Assembly (NCBI GenBank): GCA_937868455.1
Contig: CALMMO010000344.1
Location: forward strand, 1 to 5,560
Length of the DNA stretch: 5,560 nucleotides
Direction of reading: 5' to 3'
DNA from: an uncultured Marmoricola sp.
GTDB taxonomy: Bacteria > Actinomycetota > Actinomycetes > Propionibacteriales > Nocardioidaceae
The first letter of the stretch is position 1; the number at the start of each line of letters is the position of its first letter. Shown piece after piece: positions 4,556 through 5,560 of this stretch. A program made the translations under genes and the position numbers. Under the pieces are notes generated by a model. It did no database searches. It was not told the DNA's origin and saw only the letters and a list, made by a program, of their open reading frames with translations.

Positions 4556-5449
4556 GTGATGTGGGGGAAAAGCGAAGTTCTTGCGCAACTGCGTGCGCCA
4601 GAGCACTCATTTAGCTTTGAGTTCTTCCCACCCCGTGACGAGGCCGGCGAAGAGGTGCTGTGGCGTTCGATTGATGAACTCCAAGGCCTTGGCCCAGCCT
4701 TCGTGTCGGTGACGTACGGCGCAGGAGGCACCACCCGGGATCGGACCATCGAGATCACTCGACGGATCGTGACCGAAACCGATTTGACGCCGGTGGCGCA
4801 CTTGACCTGCGTTGGTCACACCATGGCTGAGTTGCATGAGATCTTGACCTCGCTGAAAGAGGCAGGGGTGCGTCACGTGCTTGCCCTGCGTGGAGATCCA
4901 CCCGCTGGGCCAGGCACTGAGTGGGTGCCGACTCCAGGCGGTGTCGACCACGCTGATGAATTGGTGGCCCTAGTCGCAGCATTTGGGGGCTTCTCGATTG
5001 GCGTCGCTGCGTTTCCTGAAGGCCACCGCGATGCGGCTTCATTGCATGAGGATGCGATGGTGTTGCGCCGGAAGATGGATGCTGGCGCCACATTTGCGGT
5101 CACCGAAATGGTGTTGCGCGCCAGTGACTACTCCGGGCTCATCGAGCGTGCGCACGCCGTGGGGGTCGACTTCCCGATCGTGCCGGGAGTCATGCCGATC
5201 CTGAACTACGCGTCGATGCGACGCATGGTGGAGTTCTCAGGCCGTGAGTTCCCTGAGGAGGTGCATGCGCGCATCGAACCGCTGCGAGATGACCCAGATG
5301 CGTTGCGCGCCGAAGGGATCGCCATCGCGACCGAGTTAAGCCGCGCCCTGCTGGCCTTGGGTGCCCCGGGCGTGCACTTCTACACGCTCAACCGCTCGAA
5401 AGCGACCCGCGAGATTCATGCGGCTCTTACGGAGTCTGCTCAGGCCTGA
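4556..5449 (+). CDS. metF: Methylenetetrahydrofolate reductase (MetF family)
   Basis: FAD enzyme of one-carbon metabolism that reduces 5,10-methylene-THF to 5-methyl-THF, the methyl donor for methionine synthesis; cytoplasmic. The 297-residue length is normal for bacterial MetF, a single TIM-barrel domain. Visible motifs are F-E-F-F-P-P-R at 21-27 with E22 matching the catalytic Glu28 of E. coli MetF, FVSVTYGAGGTTR at 49-61, PVAHLTCVGHT at 79-89, LALRGDPP at 109-116 with D114 matching Asp120, IGVAAFPEGH at 148-157, PIVPGVMPILNY at 207-218, and the C-terminal HFYTLNRS at 274-281. The usual A-I-T-Q-F-F-F segment reads A-V-T-E-M-V-L at 181-187, replacing the folate-contacting Gln (E. coli Gln183) with E184. 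The start is GTG 4556, with ATG 4559 as the alternative; both fit leaderless translation. It is divergent from the prenyl synthase, and its stop overlaps an opposing gene end by 10 bases. Confidence 0.92.
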   Translation: MMWGKSEVLAQLRAPEHSFSFEFFPPRDEAGEEVLWRSIDELQGLGPAFVSVTYGAGGTTRDRTIEITRRIVTETDLTPVAHLTCVGHTMAELHEILTSLKEAGVRHVLALRGDPPAGPGTEWVPTPGGVDHADELVALVAAFGGFSIGVAAFPEGHRDAASLHEDAMVLRRKMDAGATFAVTEMVLRASDYSGLIERAHAVGVDFPIVPGVMPILNYASMRRMVEFSGREFPEEVHARIEPLRDDPDALRAEGIAIATELSRALLALGAPGVHFYTLNRSKATREIHAALTESAQA

Positions 5450-5560
5450 CCCAAGGCTCGGGCTTCAACTTCTTCGGCGCTGAGGAGTCCCTCGACGTGT
5501 TCTGCGCCGGTGCGCGGGGCGATCCAAAAGCCGATGGCGGCGATCACCATCCCCACAACT
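5440..5560 (-). CDS. C-terminal end of an unidentified membrane protein (partial)
   Basis: From the right edge the minus strand reads open for 39 codons to TGA at 5442-5440. The peptide begins with a hydrophobic stretch, V-V-G-M-V-I-A-A-I-G-F-W-I-A, the end of a membrane helix. It then runs P-R-T-G-A-E-H-V-E-G-L-L-S-A-E-E-V-E-A-R-A-L to a Q-A terminus, a short acidic tail. The start lies outside the window. I do not recognise the family. A transporter or small integral membrane protein ending in a hydrophilic tail is plausible. Codon composition resembles the neighbouring genes. It overlaps metF tail to tail by 10 bases. Confidence 0.6.
   Translation of the reverse strand, partial: VVGMVIAAIGFWIAPRTGAEHVEGLLSAEEVEARALGQA

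Larger units (their letters stand above)
4522..4559. repeat. Dyad-symmetric divergent promoter/operator between idsA and metF
   Basis: Inner arms AGCCTAG (4532-4538) and CTAGGCT (4543-4549) are perfect inverted copies around a CGGC spacer. Outer arms TCACC (4522-4526) and GGTGA (4555-4559) share the same centre at 4540.5. The inner arms contain both -10 boxes and the outer arms contain both GTG start codons, so the two genes are arranged as mirror images. The dyad could be a regulator site or a consequence of two back-to-back promoters. Confidence 0.6.

Noticed and set aside
4873..5103. Minus-strand open frames opposite metF
   Set aside because: They lie fully inside a conserved MetF reading frame and show no recognisable protein features.

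Overview
The window is GC-rich, with many GTG starts and very short intergenic gaps. Its gene content points to a high-GC Gram-positive bacterium (Actinomycetota). The clearest sign is the set PknL-type kinase, Rv2175c-type HTH protein, IdsA-type prenyl synthase and MTHFR. As I recall, this resembles the Mycobacterium tuberculosis Rv2172c-Rv2176 neighbourhood (MTHFR-like, idsA2, mptA, Rv2175c, pknL). I cannot name a genus.

Layout: 1-29 (-) may be the first codons of a following gene. 45-2135 (-) is a transmembrane Ser/Thr kinase with four PASTA repeats. 2136-2274 is a divergent control region. 2275-3455 (+) is a tight three-gene run: an Rv2175c-like DNA-binding protein, a secreted or anchored guanyl-specific ribonuclease of the RNase Sa/T1 family, and its barstar-type inhibitor. 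3452-4525 (-) is a polyprenyl diphosphate synthase whose stop codon overlaps the barstar stop. 4526-4555 is a 30-bp divergent promoter region. 4556-5449 (+) is metF, and 5440-5560 (-) is the C-terminal end of an unrecognised membrane protein.

How the genes may work together: PASTA kinases sense cell-wall fragments, and in mycobacteria PknL phosphorylates the adjacent Rv2175c. Here the Rv2175c homologue heads an operon with an exported RNase and its cytoplasmic antidote, in the interval where M. tuberculosis carries mptA. This raises, without proving, the idea of a wall-responsive kinase circuit controlling an exported RNase. The prenyl synthase supplies C20 or longer isoprenoid diphosphates, and MetF makes 5-methyl-THF for methionine synthesis.

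The most striking non-coding structure is the idsA/metF divergent region. Mirrored TAGGCT -10 boxes form a dyad whose centre is exactly equidistant from the two GTG start codons, which suggests two leaderless, mutually interfering promoters. I see no rRNA, tRNA, CRISPR array, insertion sequence or convincing intrinsic terminator.
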